A stretch of 64,000 nucleotides of DNA from an uncultured Clostridia bacterium (GCA_946498095.1 CAMMMX010000001.1:62001-126000), one strand, 5' to 3'; shown: positions 34,519 through 43,207, numbered from the stretch's first letter. Numbers and translations: made by a program. The notes: generated from the sequence alone by a model not told the origin.

Positions 34519-35343
34519 TTATTCTGATACTTCAGATGACGTGCTGGAGCCATCTATGTAGCTGGTCTTCCGGATAATAACCACTTGAGAAGCGTTGAAA
34601 TAGGGATCAGAGAAATCAACACTCTCCAAACGCTCCGGATCCACTGTCATGCCAGCGATAACCATATCCACCTTGCCAGACGACAGCGCACCCAGCAGGC
34701 TGTCGAAGTTCATGTCCTCGACCTTCAGCTTTTTCTGCATGTCGTTTGCGATTTCCTTCGCAATTTCGATATCAAATCCGACAATCTCGCCGTTTTCACG
34801 GTACTCGAACGGCTCAAACTCCGCATTGGTTCCCATGATCAGTTCCTCGGTGTATTCGCTTTCCTTGCTCTGCGGTAATGTAATCTCTCCGCCGTTCATC
34901 CCGAAAGCATTGGCAATCGAATCAAATGTACCGTCCTCTTTGATCCGCTTTAAAGTTGCATTAATCTGATCCAGCAGCTCTTTGTTGCCTTTTTTGACAG
35001 CGATCGCATACTCTTCCTTGGTCAGCTCTTCACCAAGAATCATCAGTTCCCTGTTCTTCTCTACGATTCTCTGCGCCGGCAACGCGTCGAGAACGACAGC
35101 GTCGACCTTGCCATTTTTCAAATCGACAGCAGCGTCTACTGCTTTTTTGAAACGCTTGACTGTGGAATCTTTGATCTCCTCCGTCGCCAGTTTGTCGCCT
35201 GTTGTTCCTTCCTGAACGGCGATCGTCTTTCCTTCCAAGTCCGCTGCGCCTCCGATAAAAACTGTTTCCTCAAATTTGCCGCATCCAGACAACACAGATA
35301 ATGACATCAGCGCAGCAAGCGCTAGAATTCCTGCCTTTTTCAT
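34519..35343 (-). CDS. Circularly permuted amino-acid substrate-binding lipoprotein
   Basis: A 274-residue solute-binding lipoprotein (lipobox VLSGC, mature C21). Parts of the SBP_bac_3 fold appear in swapped order. Residues 33-150 are normally the second lobe and C terminus (ADLEGKTIAVQEGTTGD, GKVDAVVLDALPA, EEYAIAVKKGNKELLDQIN, IKEDGTFDSIANAFG). Residues 163-260 are normally the N terminus and first lobe (ELIMGTNAEFEPFEY, GEIVGFDIEIAKEIA, LLGALSSGKVDMVIAGMT, then ERLESVDFSDPYF). Ligand residues are kept: R238 for the carboxylate, T47/T48 and D86. ATG 35343 follows AAAGGGG by 8 nt. First gene of the transporter operon. Confidence 0.88.
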   Translation of the reverse strand: MKKAGILALAALMSLSVLSGCGKFEETVFIGGAADLEGKTIAVQEGTTGDKLATEEIKDSTVKRFKKAVDAAVDLKNGKVDAVVLDALPAQRIVEKNRELMILGEELTKEEYAIAVKKGNKELLDQINATLKRIKEDGTFDSIANAFGMNGGEITLPQSKESEYTEELIMGTNAEFEPFEYRENGEIVGFDIEIAKEIANDMQKKLKVEDMNFDSLLGALSSGKVDMVIAGMTVDPERLESVDFSDPYFNASQVVIIRKTSYIDGSSTSSEVSE

Positions 35344-35399
35344 AGTTCGTACCCCTTTACGCGCGGCGAAACCGCTTACAAATTCATTCTCCGTATCAC

Positions 35400-35428
35400 A
35401 ATATAGCACATCCTGGTGCAGAATGCAA
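35400..35428 (-). promoter_or_regulatory. Promoter of the amino-acid ABC operon
   Basis: Minus-strand TTGCAT (35428-35423) and TATATT (35405-35400), spacer 17 nt, with TGC before the -10 box. Confidence 0.75.
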
Positions 35429-35626
35429 GAGCAACATGCATATTATTTCGAATATTTGTATATTTTGTCGCATATATACAGTTTACTCCGCTGTTTTCCT
35501 AATGTGTTTTACATGTAAACTGCATAAAATTTGATAATAAAAAGCATATATCCATATTTGTTCAAAAAGAATCAATCTAGATACATCATAAATCGTTTCG
35601 ATGCCAAACAAAATCATAAAAAGTCC

Positions 35627-35655
35627 TTGCTTTTTTTACTTTCTTTCGGTATAAC
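35627..35655 (+). promoter_or_regulatory. Promoter of the UroD-like/GH43-like pair
   Basis: TTGCTT (35627-35632) and TATAAC (35650-35655), spacer 17 nt. The region 35430-35620 between the divergent promoters is AT-rich and shows nothing else. Confidence 0.6.
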
Positions 35656-35717
35656 TGATGGTAATAGATACATGCGCTTGTAAATGGAGTTTGTTATAGG
35701 AAAGGAGCTTACCTGCT

Positions 35718-36797
35718 ATGACTTTCAGCACACGTGACAATTTTCTCTCCCTTGTCCGCCGGCAAGGGTACCAGACCGTTCCGCACAGCTTTGTTCTGTG
35801 CCCTTCCTTGGAGGAAACGTACCGCCGCCGTACTGGGTCGGACCTGTGGTATCCGGACTATTTCAGAATGCCCCTGCGTGATGCACCTTCTGTCCCTGTT
35901 CTTCCCACACCTCGGGATACTGCCGAAACATATTATCCAGACGGCCTTCGCAGCGGAACTTACGTGGATTGGTTTGGCGTCGCACACGAGCCAGGCAGCG
36001 CTGCAGCCATGCATATGACACGGATGCGCCACCCTCTCGAGCGAGTAGGAACACTACACGAGCTTACGGAATATCCTTTTCCGATTGTCCAGGAGTCAAA
36101 GGAAGCCATAGAAGAGCACACCCGTATGAATGCAAAGATCCGCGCGGAGGATAAAATCGTCTGCGGCAATATGCAATGCTCGGTCTGGGAATCGGCCTGG
36201 TACCTGCGTGGGATGGAAAACCTTATGGTCGACATGATGAACGCCTCCCCTCTTGCTCAATACCTGCTGGACCGTATCACTGACTTTTCCGTCAAGCGAG
36301 CCGAACACTTCGCAAAAACTGGGGTGGACGTTATCTACCTCGGCGACGACATCGGCATGCAGCACAGCGTTATGATGAGCGAGACGCTCTACTGCGACTG
36401 GCTCAAGCCCCGCTTGAAAAAAATCATTGACGCCATCCGTGCAATCAATCCCGGCATCGTCGTCTTCTACCATTCCTGCGGCTACGTTACCCCTTTTATT
36501 CCCCACCTCATCGAGGCGGGTATCGATGTGCTCAATCCCGTCCAGCCTGAATGCATGGACTTCGCCGAGATCCACAAAGCATTTGGCGACCGGCTTTCCT
36601 TCTGCGGTGCCATCGGAACACAGACGACCATGCCGTTTGGCACACCGGACGACGTACGCAGGGCGGTGTTTCAGTGTCTCGACACGGCGGGGAACAAAGG
36701 GGGCCTACTGGTGGAACCGACACATATGCTGGAGCCTGAAGTCCCTTGGGAAAATATCGAAGCCTACGTCAAAGCCTGCGAGGACTATACCAGATAA
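35718..36797 (+). CDS. Uroporphyrinogen decarboxylase family protein (methyltransferase-like)
   Basis: A 359-residue URO-D-fold protein. It is not a heme enzyme by context; it resembles the MtaA/MtbA/CmuA branch. The zinc-type HxC motif is present in VVFYHSCGYVTPFI, followed by PVQPECMDFAEIHKAFGDRL and FCGAIGTQTTMPFG. In that branch the motif binds zinc that activates a thiol as methyl acceptor. No corrinoid protein or MtrH-like gene is nearby. It shares a promoter with a GH43-like gene 57 bp downstream, which hints at carbohydrate metabolism, but the reaction is unknown. Confidence 0.8.
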   Translation: MTFSTRDNFLSLVRRQGYQTVPHSFVLCPSLEETYRRRTGSDLWYPDYFRMPLRDAPSVPVLPTPRDTAETYYPDGLRSGTYVDWFGVAHEPGSAAAMHMTRMRHPLERVGTLHELTEYPFPIVQESKEAIEEHTRMNAKIRAEDKIVCGNMQCSVWESAWYLRGMENLMVDMMNASPLAQYLLDRITDFSVKRAEHFAKTGVDVIYLGDDIGMQHSVMMSETLYCDWLKPRLKKIIDAIRAINPGIVVFYHSCGYVTPFIPHLIEAGIDVLNPVQPECMDFAEIHKAFGDRLSFCGAIGTQTTMPFGTPDDVRRAVFQCLDTAGNKGGLLVEPTHMLEPEVPWENIEAYVKACEDYTR

Positions 36798-36854
36798 GTT
36801 TCGACGAACAGCGCCCGCTCAGGGAATCGATACATCATGAAAGAAGGCTCCATA

Positions 36855-37748
36855 ATGATGAACATCTATAGCCTTACCTCCCCCATTCTGCTGCGGGGAG
36901 ACGCCACACACGCTTTCCGCGATCCGACGGCGGTATACCACGCCGGAAGCTTCTACCTGTACTACACCTACGTTCTTACTGAAGCGGACAGCGTTTACAT
37001 GTACACTGCTATGAGCAAAAGTTCCGATCTTCTGCATTGGACACCGCCGCGTATCCTTACGCCGAAAGACCGCAGCCTAAACTTTTCCAGCCCCGGCAAC
37101 ATCGTATCTACAGCGGACGGCTGGCTGATGTGCTTACAGACCTACCCTCGCCAAAACGGTGAAAAATACGCAAATGACGGCGCACGCATCTACTCGATGT
37201 TCAGCAGGGATCTTGTACATTGGAATACGCCACAGCTGTTGCGTGTCAAAGGAGAGAATGTCCCAGAGGAGGAAATGGGTCGCATGATCGATCCTTTCCT
37301 GATCCGGGATAAGGACGATCCTTCGTTGTGGCGCTGTCTGTACAAGCAAAACGGCGTCAGCTTTTCCAGCTCACGCGATCTACAGCACTGGACCTATGGC
37401 GGCAGTACCGCATCGGGAGAAAATGTCTGCGTCATCGTCCACGACGACGTCTACTACATCTTCCACTCCCCGCAAAACGGCATCGGCCTAATGAAAACGG
37501 AGGACTTCGTCCATTTTGAGCCAGTCGGCGGGCTCATCACGCTCGGCCAGCAGGACTGGGAGTGGGCGCTGGGCCGTCTCACCGCCGGATTCGTGTTGGA
37601 AACGCCGCCGACGCTCGGGCTGCCCCGTTACCTGATGTTCTTCCACGCCACCGGCCCGGAAGACGAAAGCGTCATCTTTGACACGCACGCCTGCATCGGT
37701 ATTGCCTGGAGTGAAAACCTGACTGACTGGGAATACCCTTGCCGGTGA
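36855..37748 (+). CDS. GH43-like five-bladed propeller glycosidase
   Basis: A protein of 297 residues with repeated propeller blades (AFRDPTAVYHAGSFYLYYTY, SSDLLHWTPP, SRDLVHWNTP, SRDLQHWTYGG, NLTDWEYP). FRDP gives the general-base Asp and MIDPFLIRDKD the second Asp of the GH43/GH62 clan; the acid is probably an E in the LTAGFVLE region. There is no signal peptide, so it would be cytoplasmic. ATG at 36855 has AAGAAGG 7 nt upstream and is preferred over ATG at 36837. It pairs with the UroD-like gene. Confidence 0.72.
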   Translation: MMNIYSLTSPILLRGDATHAFRDPTAVYHAGSFYLYYTYVLTEADSVYMYTAMSKSSDLLHWTPPRILTPKDRSLNFSSPGNIVSTADGWLMCLQTYPRQNGEKYANDGARIYSMFSRDLVHWNTPQLLRVKGENVPEEEMGRMIDPFLIRDKDDPSLWRCLYKQNGVSFSSSRDLQHWTYGGSTASGENVCVIVHDDVYYIFHSPQNGIGLMKTEDFVHFEPVGGLITLGQQDWEWALGRLTAGFVLETPPTLGLPRYLMFFHATGPEDESVIFDTHACIGIAWSENLTDWEYPCR

Positions 37749-37860
37749 TGGCTGACGAAACAGCTTCTTTTTCACAACATTCCCGCCCAAGGTAGCGCCA
37801 CACCGCTCTCCTTCTTCAAGGAGGCAATCAGCTTTGTTTTTCCATCTATTTTAATTATTC
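37749..37860. other. Gap before rubrerythrin promoter
   Basis: A short CTCCTT/AAGGAG hairpin near 37810-37825 followed by T-rich sequence may be a weak terminator for the GH43-like gene. Nothing else is seen. Confidence 0.3.
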
Positions 37861-37889
37861 TTGACATTCTCTAGTCGGAATGGTATAAT
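37861..37889 (+). promoter_or_regulatory. Perfect consensus promoter of rubrerythrin
   Basis: TTGACA (37861-37866) and TATAAT (37884-37889) with a 17-nt spacer. The leader of about 185 nt contains a GGAAACG/CGTTTTC hairpin near 37965-37988 followed by a T-rich stretch, possibly a weak attenuator. I see no clear PerR or Rex operator. Confidence 0.88.
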
Positions 37890-38082
37890 TTGAATAATTC
37901 AGAATGGAAATATTTTTGGCAATCAGAGATACGATTGATAAAGAATTCATGTCCTAATCGAAGGAAACGGGACACGTTTTCTCCCCATTGGATTTTTGAC
38001 AATCGAGTTATCAGGAAAAACAAGAGCATAAAAGTTCTTGAAAGCCATATACTAACAATATGATTGAGGAAAGGTAATGGTG

Positions 38083-38625
38083 ATGGAAATGAATCTCAAA
38101 GGATCAAAAACAGAAGCGAATCTGATGACGGCATTCGCCGGCGAATCCCAGGCACGCAACAAATATACCTATTATGCCTCCAAAGCGAAAAAAGAAGGGC
38201 TGGAACAAATCGCTGCTCTATTTGAAGAGACTGCGAACAATGAAAAAGAGCATGCTAAAATTTGGTTTAAGCTGCTGCACGACGGTATTGCTGATACCAC
38301 AGAAAATCTGAAGGATGCCGCTGCCGGCGAAAACTATGAATGGACCGAAATGTATGCTGAGTTTGCCAAAACCGCTAAGGAAGAGGGCTTCGATAAAATT
38401 GCCTTTCTGTTTGAATCGGTAGGCAAAATTGAAAAAGAACATGAAGAAAGATACCGTACTTTGCTGAGCAACCTCGAAAATGGAAAGGTCTTCACCCGCG
38501 ACGGTAAACAGGTTTGGATTTGTCGCAACTGCGGACATATCCACATCGGTGAATCTGCTCCGGAGGTTTGCCCCGTCTGTGCGCATCCTAAGGCCTATTT
38601 TGAACTCAGAGCAACCAATTATTAA
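38083..38625 (+). CDS. rbr: Rubrerythrin
   Basis: A 180-residue protein of about classical length. The N-terminal ferritin-like diiron domain shows [16 protein letters not shown] and [15 protein letters not shown], with the second pair [12 protein letters not shown] and [11 protein letters not shown]. The C-terminal rubredoxin domain has [10 protein letters not shown] and CPVCAHPK. Rubrerythrins reduce hydrogen peroxide in anaerobes using NADH-linked electron carriers. ATG 38083 follows AAAGG by 8 nt; ATG 38077 is an alternative. Strong promoter, single-gene transcript. Confidence 0.96.
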   Translation: MEMNLKGSKTEANLMTAFAGESQARNKYTYYASKAKKEGLEQIAALFEETANNEKEHAKIWFKLLHDGIADTTENLKDAAAGENYEWTEMYAEFAKTAKEEGFDKIAFLFESVGKIEKEHEERYRTLLSNLENGKVFTRDGKQVWICRNCGHIHIGESAPEVCPVCAHPKAYFELRATNY

Positions 38626-38629
38626 AATT

Positions 38630-38658
38630 AACAAGACCGCTGCGGCGGTCTTGTTTTC
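38630..38658 (+). terminator. Intrinsic terminator after rubrerythrin
   Basis: AACAAGACCGC (38630-38640) pairs with GCGGTCTTGTT (38645-38655), followed by TTTCTG. Confidence 0.88.
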
Positions 38659-38675
38659 TGACAAGCCTAAATGAT

Positions 38676-38716
38676 AAAGCCGGAAGGTAACTTCGTTTCC
38701 TTCCGGCTTATCTTTT
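38676..38716. terminator. Second terminator, between rubrerythrin and the ECF operon
   Basis: AAGCCGGAAGG (38677-38687) pairs with CCTTCCGGCTT (38699-38709). T-rich on both flanks, so it likely ends the converging ECF transcript. Confidence 0.8.
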
Positions 38717-38738
38717 GCCTAAAACATATGATTTCGAT

Positions 38739-39437
38739 CTACGAATCCATTAAGCCATATTTCACCTGGACACGTTCCAGTTTTTCCTGCATCGGACGGG
38801 CAAGCAGTAGCATAAATACCGCTGTAGATGCAGCATGCATCAAATCAAACGGAATCCCGGCCGCATAGGTTGCCACGATAACGGGCCAGGAGAGCTTACC
38901 ATTCATCAGCAGCACGGAAGAAAAGTTCATGATACCGCCAAATAAAAGCAATGTGGATAACCCGCCGTAAACACAAAGCGCAATCCTGCTTTTCCTCAAC
39001 CGGGAATGATGAAAAATAATCCCTGCCAAAAAGCCGATGAGCCCCCAGCAGAACATCTGCCAAGGTGTCCATGCCCCCTGCCCGAAAAAGAAATTTGACA
39101 CCAGCGCCGAAACAGCACCGGTTAAAAACCCCGTCTCAGCTCCGAAACAGACCCCAGCAATGATAACAATTGCCGTAATCGGCTTGACCTGCGGAAGCAT
39201 AAAAAACGCCATCCTGCCTACCACCGCCAATGAGGAAAGCACGGCAATCATCACCAGTTCCCGTGCTTTCGGACGGCGCTTTTCGAAATGCAGGAAAAAA
39301 GGAACCATCGCATATACAATGACCAGGAAACTGCTCAGATACGCACGTCGGTCCTGCACCACCACAGCGCCGAATATAAGTGTTCCTGGCACCAGCACCG
39401 CGACAACCAGAATACCCAGCCACTTACGCCAACTCAT
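38739..39437 (-). CDS. ECF transporter S component, substrate unknown
   Basis: A 232-residue protein with about six transmembrane helices. The core VGRMAFFMLPQVKPITAIVI, then GFLTGAVSALVSNFFFGQG and TPWQMFCWGLIGFLAG is typical of the ECF_trnsprt S-component family. It resembles the group with proposed cobalamin-like or uncharacterised substrates; I cannot name the ligand and see no riboswitch upstream that would. The ATG overlaps the stop of the ATPase gene by 4 nt. Last gene of a complete ECF operon (T, fused A1A2, S). Confidence 0.85.
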   Translation of the reverse strand: MSWRKWLGILVVAVLVPGTLIFGAVVVQDRRAYLSSFLVIVYAMVPFFLHFEKRRPKARELVMIAVLSSLAVVGRMAFFMLPQVKPITAIVIIAGVCFGAETGFLTGAVSALVSNFFFGQGAWTPWQMFCWGLIGFLAGIIFHHSRLRKSRIALCVYGGLSTLLLFGGIMNFSSVLLMNGKLSWPVIVATYAAGIPFDLMHAASTAVFMLLLARPMQEKLERVQVKYGLMDS

Positions 39438-41113
39438 ATCGCTTCCTCCCCCTGCAGGTTTCGCCTACACAGACTCTCCACATCCCCGCAGGTCACTGCA
39501 TCATCAAAAATATGGCGGGAGAGGCGGTTCGCCGCGGTGGTGTAGAAGCTATTCCCACCGAAAAAAGCGCGCGGTTCGCCGCTGGAAACAATACTGCCGT
39601 CGAAAAACATGGCGCAGCGGTCGGCAAACTGCGCGCTGAATTCAATATCATGTGTGACCATCACAATAGTCAGTCCGGTTGACTGCAATTGCTGAAGCAA
39701 CTGCCCCAGCATCTGCTTATAATCGCCGTCCAACCCCTTGGTGGGCTCGTCCATCAGCAGAACCCGCGGACGCAACAGGAGCACTTTCGCCAGCGCCGCC
39801 TTCTGCTGCTCTCCACCGCTGAGATCATACGGATGCGCATCGAGCAGCTCTGCGATCCCCACCTGCTGCGCAATCTCCTCGATACGTTGCGCCGCATCAT
39901 CCTCTCCGCGCACCATTTCCATCAAATCCGCGTGGACCGTCTTATGGACAAAAAGCGCCTGTGGGGACTGCGGTAGCACAGCAAGATTTTGCTTATATAA
40001 TTCACCGTGGTATTTCGACACTTCTTTGCCACGATACAAAACCTTACCGCGTGTCGGACGCAAAACGCCCCCCAGCAGAGACAGTGTCGTTGTCTTTCCA
40101 GCGCCGTTGCCGCCCACGATACAAAAAAACTCTCCCTGTCTTACTGTAAAGGACAGATCCCGCACAATATCGCGCCCGTTCTTTTCATAACGGAACCAAA
40201 CCTCTTTCACGCGGAACAACTCCTCCCGCTTCGGCGGCTGCTTCACAGGAAGACGACGATAGGCAATCGGACGCCCTTCCATGAGCCTGGACAGCCACTT
40301 ACGCCCATCCCGTACGGTGAGCGGAAATTCCTGTCCAGCATCAATGTCGTCCAGCGCCACACGCAAGCGCAGCGGTGCAGGCAAAGCCGGCTGCAGACCG
40401 CAGCTATGCTGCGTCAAAAACGCCCCAGCTTGTGCCGGCGGTTCATACGCCATCAGCCGACCTTGCTGCATCACAGCGATCCTGTCCGCCAGAGGGAAAA
40501 CCTCTTCCAGCCGGTGTTCAGTCAGGATGACAGTGGTGCCTATGTCACGGTTGAGCTTTTTTACCGTCTGCAAAAACTCCGACGCGGCGATCGGGTCAAG
40601 CTGGGATGTAGGCTCGTCCAGCACCAGCACCCGCGGCTGCATCGCCATAACCGACGCAAGGTTGAGCAGCTGCTTCTGTCCGCCGGAAAGCTGAGAAACA
40701 TCAGCAGAAAACCAGTCCTGTATCCCAAAAAAACTCGCCATCTCCGCCACACGCCGCCGGATTTCCTGCTGGCTACGGCCCAAGCTTTCCAATCCAAAAG
40801 CCAGCTCATGCCACACCTTATCGGTAACCAACTGATTGTCGGGATTCTGAAAGACAAATCCGATTTCCTGCGCCTGCCTACGCGGATCAATCCTCTCCAA
40901 AGGCGCGCCGTCATAACGGATAATACCCGTACGCGTACCATGCGGCGTAAGAACCGGCTTCAGATGACGCAACAGCGTACTTTTGCCACAGCCGGATTCC
41001 CCGCAGACAACGACAAAATCCCCCTCCTCGACATGAAACGAAACGTCATCCAGCGCCGGGGCTTGTCGCAGCGGATAACAAAATGTCAATTTTTCCAGTT
41101 CAATCAGCGCCAT
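39434..41113 (-). CDS. ecfA: ECF transporter fused duplicated ATPase (A1-A2)
   Basis: A 559-residue protein made of two ABC ATPase modules in one chain. Module 1 (about 1-240): CGESGCGKSTLLRHL, VFQNPDNQLVTDKVWHEL, LSGGQKQLLNLASVMAM, LVLDEPTSQLD. Module 2 (about 300-535): VGGNGAGKTTTLSLL, LSGGEQQKAALAKVLLL, LLMDEPTKGLD. In ECF transporters two ATPases (EcfA, EcfA') form a heterodimer; fusion is a common variant. ATG at 41113 lies within the 3' end of ecfT (14-nt overlap). Confidence 0.93.
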   Translation of the reverse strand: MALIELEKLTFCYPLRQAPALDDVSFHVEEGDFVVVCGESGCGKSTLLRHLKPVLTPHGTRTGIIRYDGAPLERIDPRRQAQEIGFVFQNPDNQLVTDKVWHELAFGLESLGRSQQEIRRRVAEMASFFGIQDWFSADVSQLSGGQKQLLNLASVMAMQPRVLVLDEPTSQLDPIAASEFLQTVKKLNRDIGTTVILTEHRLEEVFPLADRIAVMQQGRLMAYEPPAQAGAFLTQHSCGLQPALPAPLRLRVALDDIDAGQEFPLTVRDGRKWLSRLMEGRPIAYRRLPVKQPPKREELFRVKEVWFRYEKNGRDIVRDLSFTVRQGEFFCIVGGNGAGKTTTLSLLGGVLRPTRGKVLYRGKEVSKYHGELYKQNLAVLPQSPQALFVHKTVHADLMEMVRGEDDAAQRIEEIAQQVGIAELLDAHPYDLSGGEQQKAALAKVLLLRPRVLLMDEPTKGLDGDYKQMLGQLLQQLQSTGLTIVMVTHDIEFSAQFADRCAMFFDGSIVSSGEPRAFFGGNSFYTTAANRLSRHIFDDAVTCGDVESLCRRNLQGEEAI

Positions 41114-42038
41114 CGTTTTCCATCCTGTTCTTTCCATCTGAAATATCTTTCTTCCGTAACATCCGCCAACGCAGCGCATCGGCGACGTCAATCGCGATAG
41201 GGGTCAGGCACAGAGCAAGAAAGGACGTAAACGCCAGCGCGCTGAAAGCTGTAAACGCCTTACCCTCTATGACAGGGAAGTACTGCATTGACAGCTCCCC
41301 ACCGAAAAAGCCTGCGAATACAACTGCTGACAAGGCAAACAGTACCACCAATGTCACTTTGTCCCGTGCACCGAAATGGTACAGCGCGTAATGTGTCCGT
41401 CCCGACAGCCCGTACCCACGTGCACGCATAGAGTCTGCTGTTTCGATGGCGTTCTCCAGCGTCCAGGATACCAAGACCGACAAGATGCGGATGCCGTGGC
41501 GCATCCGCTGCCGCACGTTACCGGTACCGACGTCCTGTCCGATGCACTTTTGCGCGGTAGCAATTGTCCGTACCTGTGCTTTGAAACGCGGCACAAACCG
41601 CATGCACATCGACAGAATCAAACTCAACGAAGGGACCGTCCGTCCAAACAGGTAAATGAACTTATCCGATGTCATAACCACATTATAACAACTGAACCAG
41701 ACGATCACCGTGACAAACATCACCGCCGTAACAACCCCGTAGACACAGGATTCCACCGTCACAGGATTCTCCCACAAGTAAAACAGCACACTCTTTCCCT
41801 GATGGCTGAATAACGGATTTACCAGTGTCACCACAAGGATCATGGGCAAGACAAACACCAAACTAAACCGCAACGCCCGCCAGCCGCTAAGCATTACGGA
41901 ATAAACAATCGCCGACACAAGGCCGATGCACAACGGTACCGGATGCATAAAGAGCATGGAAGCCAGCAATACCATCAGAAAATATAGAAAATTGACCGCC
42001 GGGTGATAGCCAGAAAAGGCATCCTGCACCACCTTCAC
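41100..42038 (-). CDS. ecfT: ECF transporter T component (EcfT/CbiQ family)
   Basis: A 312-residue membrane protein with about five helices and the coupling motif ADSMRARGYGLSGRTHY (the second Ala-Arg-Gly motif), preceded by SMCMRFVPRFKAQVR. EcfT couples ATP hydrolysis to S-component toppling. First gene of the operon, with its own promoter 40 nt upstream. Confidence 0.92.
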   Translation of the reverse strand: MKVVQDAFSGYHPAVNFLYFLMVLLASMLFMHPVPLCIGLVSAIVYSVMLSGWRALRFSLVFVLPMILVVTLVNPLFSHQGKSVLFYLWENPVTVESCVYGVVTAVMFVTVIVWFSCYNVVMTSDKFIYLFGRTVPSLSLILSMCMRFVPRFKAQVRTIATAQKCIGQDVGTGNVRQRMRHGIRILSVLVSWTLENAIETADSMRARGYGLSGRTHYALYHFGARDKVTLVVLFALSAVVFAGFFGGELSMQYFPVIEGKAFTAFSALAFTSFLALCLTPIAIDVADALRWRMLRKKDISDGKNRMENDGAD

Positions 42039-42073
42039 CTCATTCCATACGGAATCTTTCCAAATCCTTTTTC

Positions 42074-42102
42074 ATTTTACAGGATATCAGCGTGCAATGC
42101 AA
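42074..42102 (-). promoter_or_regulatory. Promoter of the ECF operon
   Basis: Minus-strand TTGCAT (42102-42097) and TAAAAT (42079-42074), spacer 17 nt. The leader is only about 30 nt, leaving no room for a riboswitch. Confidence 0.7.
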
Positions 42103-42124
42103 GCAGATGATACAAAATTCGAGC

Positions 42125-42153
42125 TTTTTATTCCACCGCACATGTGGTATAAT
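42125..42153 (+). promoter_or_regulatory. Likely promoter of corA-like gene
   Basis: TATAAT at 42148-42153 preceded by TGTGG, with a poor -35 (TTTTTA, 42125-42130). The leader of about 130 nt to the start at 42290 is GC-rich; no M-box or other known magnesium riboswitch was recognised. Confidence 0.45.
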
Positions 42154-42289
42154 AACATCCAACAGATTATTTGAATCGGCGGCCGAATCGTTATTGAACC
42201 GTATCCATATCGACAGTCGGGCGCAACCAGAGCCACCGTCCGCGTAAAGGCGTAGCAAATATCTCGTTGAAAATGGAGGCAATCAAAAA

Positions 42290-43207
42290 TTGGAGCAGAT
42301 TTATCAAATAACAGAAACTAGTGCGGAGCCTATTTCCGTACAGGAAATTGACGTAAATTCCTCAGCATGCCTCCTGGGCGTCTTTTCTCGTCAGGACATG
42401 GAAAAGGCTGAAATGCTTTTTCATGTTCCTCATACGCTTTTGACCAGTGCTTTTTCAACGCGTAGCGCTAAATTTGAAAGCCACGAAGAAATGGATTTCT
42501 TCGCATTAAACTTATTCGACGAAGGGCGGCCTGGCGGTAAAGTATGCATCTGTCTGCGCAGGGACGCTCTCCTTTTCGTTTGCAGCGACGTATCCGAAAT
42601 TGCGCCGGAAATCGATAAGCTGGTCAGCAACGCTCAGAAACATGTCTCTTTGGATCTCATCCTCTGCGGTGCCATCGACCGCCTGACTTTTGACGGCGCG
42701 GAATGCCTCATGGAGATGGAACAGGAAATCGAGGCCCTAGAAGACGCTCTGCTGACCTCGGACAAGCAGGATTGTGTACGCGAAATCGTCTCACTGCGCA
42801 AACGGCTGATGGCTGTCAAACGGTATTACGAGCAGCTGCTGGACCTTTTGGATGCCGTACAGGAAAACGAAAACGGTCTGATTGGGAAAAGGGCTCTGCG
42901 TGCGCTGAAAATTCTCAACGGACGCGCCGATCGCCTGTACCACAATGTCTTAAACCTGCGCGATTACGTCACCCAGGTGCGAGAAGCTTACCAGGCGCAA
43001 GTAGACATCAGCCTGAATAAAACGATGAAGCTGTTCACCGTGATCACGGCTATTTTCCTGCCACTGTCCCTCATTGTCGGTTGGTACGGGATGAACCTGC
43101 AAATGCCGGAATACGGCTGGATGTTCGGTTACCCCGCCGTCATAGGGCTGAGCGCTGTGGTGGTGTTGCTGACGGTGCTGCTGTTTAAGAAGCATAAGTG
43201 GTTCTGA
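42290..43207 (+). CDS. corA: CorA-family magnesium/divalent cation transporter
   Basis: A 305-residue protein. The cytoplasmic N-terminal domain (about 1-240) includes a long helix; two C-terminal transmembrane helices follow (FTVITAIFLPLSLIVGWYGM and YPAVIGLSAVVVLLTVLLF), with the signature YGMN at the pore loop. The C terminus KKHKWF is typical. CorA proteins form pentameric Mg2+ channels. TTG at 42290 is 10 nt after GGAGG. Confidence 0.93.
   Translation: MEQIYQITETSAEPISVQEIDVNSSACLLGVFSRQDMEKAEMLFHVPHTLLTSAFSTRSAKFESHEEMDFFALNLFDEGRPGGKVCICLRRDALLFVCSDVSEIAPEIDKLVSNAQKHVSLDLILCGAIDRLTFDGAECLMEMEQEIEALEDALLTSDKQDCVREIVSLRKRLMAVKRYYEQLLDLLDAVQENENGLIGKRALRALKILNGRADRLYHNVLNLRDYVTQVREAYQAQVDISLNKTMKLFTVITAIFLPLSLIVGWYGMNLQMPEYGWMFGYPAVIGLSAVVVLLTVLLFKKHKWF

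Noticed and set aside
40007-41200. A 397-codon open frame on the plus strand
   Set aside because: It is antisense to the ECF ATPase gene and has no ribosome site or recognisable domain.
42039-42290. A cobalamin or thiamine riboswitch for the ECF operon, or an M-box for corA
   Set aside because: The ECF leader is only about 30 nt and the corA-side leader lacks the conserved boxes of known classes.
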